Positions 5,456-6,570 of a DNA stretch of 6,570 nucleotides are shown here, piece by piece. The translations under genes and the position numbers were made by a program. The DNA lies in assembly GCA_002298155.1 (NCBI GenBank), contig DBME01000196.1, positions 25,148 to 31,717 of the forward strand, given 5' to 3'. This DNA comes from Holophagaceae bacterium UBA706. GTDB taxonomy: Bacteria > Acidobacteriota > Holophagae > Holophagales > Holophagaceae. Position 1 is the first letter of the stretch. The number at the start of each line of letters is the position of its first letter. Below the pieces are notes generated by a model. The model was not told the DNA's origin. It did no database searches and saw only the letters and a list, made by a program, of their open reading frames with translations.

Positions 5456-6331
5456 ATGGCGCGGACCCACAACCCCTTCGATTCCCTCCACAGCGCCGCC
5501 AAGTACGTGCGGCGGTTCCGGAACCGGCCCTTCGTGGTCAAGCTCGGCGGGGAGATCCTCGAGGATCCCGCGCTGCTTCGCTCGGTGTGCGGCCAGCTGG
5601 CCCTGCTCTGGAGCTTCTCCATCCCCCTGGTGGTCGTGCACGGCGGCGGCGCGGGCCTGGATTCCCTCTGCGCCGAGCTGGGCCTGGCCACCACCAAGGT
5701 GGAGGGCCGCCGCGTCACCTCCCCCGAGGTGCTGGACGCCGCCCGCATGGCCTTCAAGGGCCGGGTGCAGATGGACCTGCTGGCCGCCCTGGAGGCCGCG
5801 GGCCTCCCGGCCGTGGGCATCTCCGGCCAGGACGCCGGCCTCATCACCTCCCGCAAGCGGCCCGTGGGCAAGGTGGACTACGGCTTCGTGGCCGACGTGG
5901 AAGCGGTGGATCCCGCCCTGGTGCGCCACCTGCTGGACGGCGGCTTCGTGCCCGTCATCGCGCCCTTCTCGGCCACCCCGGAAGGCCAGCTGCTCAACAC
6001 CAACGCCGACACCGTGGCCGCCGAAGTGGCCGCGGCCCTGGGGGTGGAGAAGCTGTTCTTCATCCTGAAGGTGCCCGGATTGCTGCGGGACGTCACCGCG
6101 CCCAGCAGCCTGGTGCCCCTGGCGGACCTGACCACCCTGGACGAGATGGAGGGCGCCATCCGGGACGGCATGCGGCCGAAGATCGCCGCCGCGAAGCGTG
6201 CCCTGGCCGCCGGCGTGCGCAGCGTGCACCTGGTCTCGGGCAGCAGGCCCGATGCCATCCTGGCCGAGGTTTTCACCAACGAGGGCAGCGGCACCATGCT
6301 CGTGGCCGACCGGAACGCGGTGGTCGCATGA
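5456..6331 (+). CDS. argB: N-acylglutamate kinase (ArgB type, amino acid kinase family)
   Basis: Phosphorylates the gamma-carboxylate of N-acylglutamate with ATP in the cytoplasm. Seen in 291 aa: an N-terminal helical extension (about 8-22, SLHSAAKYVRRF); the phosphate loop VVKLGGE with Lys29; the glycine-rich loop VVVHGGG (59-65); the acylglutamate-binding segment EGRRVTSPEVLD (83-94); LLNTNADTVAAEVA (179-192); and GMRPKIAAAK (238-247), ending in EVFTNEGSGTML (271-282). An N-terminal helix like this is typical of hexameric arginine-inhibited NAG kinases, so feedback inhibition is plausible but unproven. KLGGE replaces the commoner KYGGNAM, so this is a divergent branch. Start: ATG 5456 is preferred over in-frame ATG 5450 because GGAGG is correctly spaced only for 5456. 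The gene starts two bases after the transcarbamylase stop. Whether the substrate is acetyl- or succinyl-glutamate is open. Confidence 0.9.
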   Translation: MARTHNPFDSLHSAAKYVRRFRNRPFVVKLGGEILEDPALLRSVCGQLALLWSFSIPLVVVHGGGAGLDSLCAELGLATTKVEGRRVTSPEVLDAARMAFKGRVQMDLLAALEAAGLPAVGISGQDAGLITSRKRPVGKVDYGFVADVEAVDPALVRHLLDGGFVPVIAPFSATPEGQLLNTNADTVAAEVAAALGVEKLFFILKVPGLLRDVTAPSSLVPLADLTTLDEMEGAIRDGMRPKIAAAKRALAAGVRSVHLVSGSRPDAILAEVFTNEGSGTMLVADRNAVVA

Positions 6332-6570
6332 TGGAGCCTGCCGCCCTCCTGGAATCCCTGGTGGCCGTGCCCAGCGTGTCCGGCGCCGAGCTGGCCCTGG
6401 GCGACCACGTCGCCGCGGTGGCCGCCGCCGAAGGCTTCGCGGTCAAGCGCTCCGGGGCCAACCTGTGGTTCGAGACGGGGGAGGGCGGCCCGCGCCTGCT
6501 GTTCGTGAGCCACCTGGACACCGTGCCCCCCTGCGACGGGTGGAGCGGCGATCCCTTCACGCCCCGGTGG
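6328..6570 (+). CDS. M20 metallopeptidase-family deacylase, 3' end missing (probable N-acylcitrulline/ornithine deacylase)
   Basis: Only the first 81 codons are present and the frame is open at the edge. Seen: a helical N-terminus with LLESLVAVPSVSGAE (8-22), the usual M20 opening, and the first metal-site motif LFVSHLDTVPP (58-68) with zinc-ligand His62 and Asp64, followed by GWSGDPFTP, the M20 segment just after the metal motif. Family knowledge: ArgE, DapE and LysK are di-zinc enzymes that hydrolyse N-acyl amino acids in the cytoplasm. Position in the operon, straight after the kinase, makes removal of the acyl group from N-acylcitrulline the likely job. Because DapE in this family removes succinyl groups, desuccinylation is chemically plausible. 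Start: ATG 6328 overlaps the argB stop by 4 nt; the adjacent ATG 6331 is equally possible and better spaced from a weak GGTGG. The acyl group and exact subfamily cannot be assigned from this fragment. Confidence 0.8.
   Translation, partial: MMEPAALLESLVAVPSVSGAELALGDHVAAVAAAEGFAVKRSGANLWFETGEGGPRLLFVSHLDTVPPCDGWSGDPFTPRW

Overview
The window is GC-rich bacterial DNA, with a strong G/C bias at third codon positions. It comes from a Gram-negative organism: the first gene encodes an outer-membrane porin with a signal peptide. Gene content and protein style fit an environmental lineage such as Acidobacteriota/Holophagae. That placement is an impression from memory, not a computed result.

Layout. 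Positions 1-3146 carry four genes on the minus strand. Read from the centre outwards they are argR (2721-3146), mscL with a C-terminal zinc ribbon (2280-2672), a signal-peptide-bearing bleomycin hydrolase/aminopeptidase C homologue (864-2234), and a porin that runs off the left edge (1-763). Positions 3292-6570 carry a tightly packed plus-strand arginine operon: argD-type aminotransferase (3292-4464), an N-acyl-ornithine transcarbamylase of the ArgF' type (4461-5453), argB-type kinase (5456-6331), and the start of an M20 deacylase (6328-6570, runs off the right edge). The argD/argF' and argB/deacylase junctions overlap by 4 nt; argF' and argB are 2 nt apart.

How the genes work together. The four plus-strand genes cover the acylated-ornithine route to citrulline: phosphorylation of N-acylglutamate (ArgB), transamination to N-acylornithine (ArgD), carbamylation without prior deacylation (ArgF'), and then deacylation of N-acylcitrulline (M20 enzyme). 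The transcarbamylase looks closer to the Bacteroides N-succinylornithine enzyme than to the Xanthomonas N-acetylornithine enzyme. It has Ala90 at the known specificity position, so the operon may use succinylated rather than acetylated intermediates.

Regulation. The divergent argR/argD region holds seven TTGCA motifs in about 170 bp. Three are spaced exactly 10 bp apart across the argR start, and others flank the argD promoter and start codon. This looks like a lineage-specific ArgR operator. The porin has its own well-formed promoter, with a consensus CRP-type site at a class I position and a Fur-box-like palindrome over the -10. No RNA genes, mobile elements, CRISPR arrays or convincing intrinsic terminators were seen. 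No intergenic gap exceeds 150 bp.
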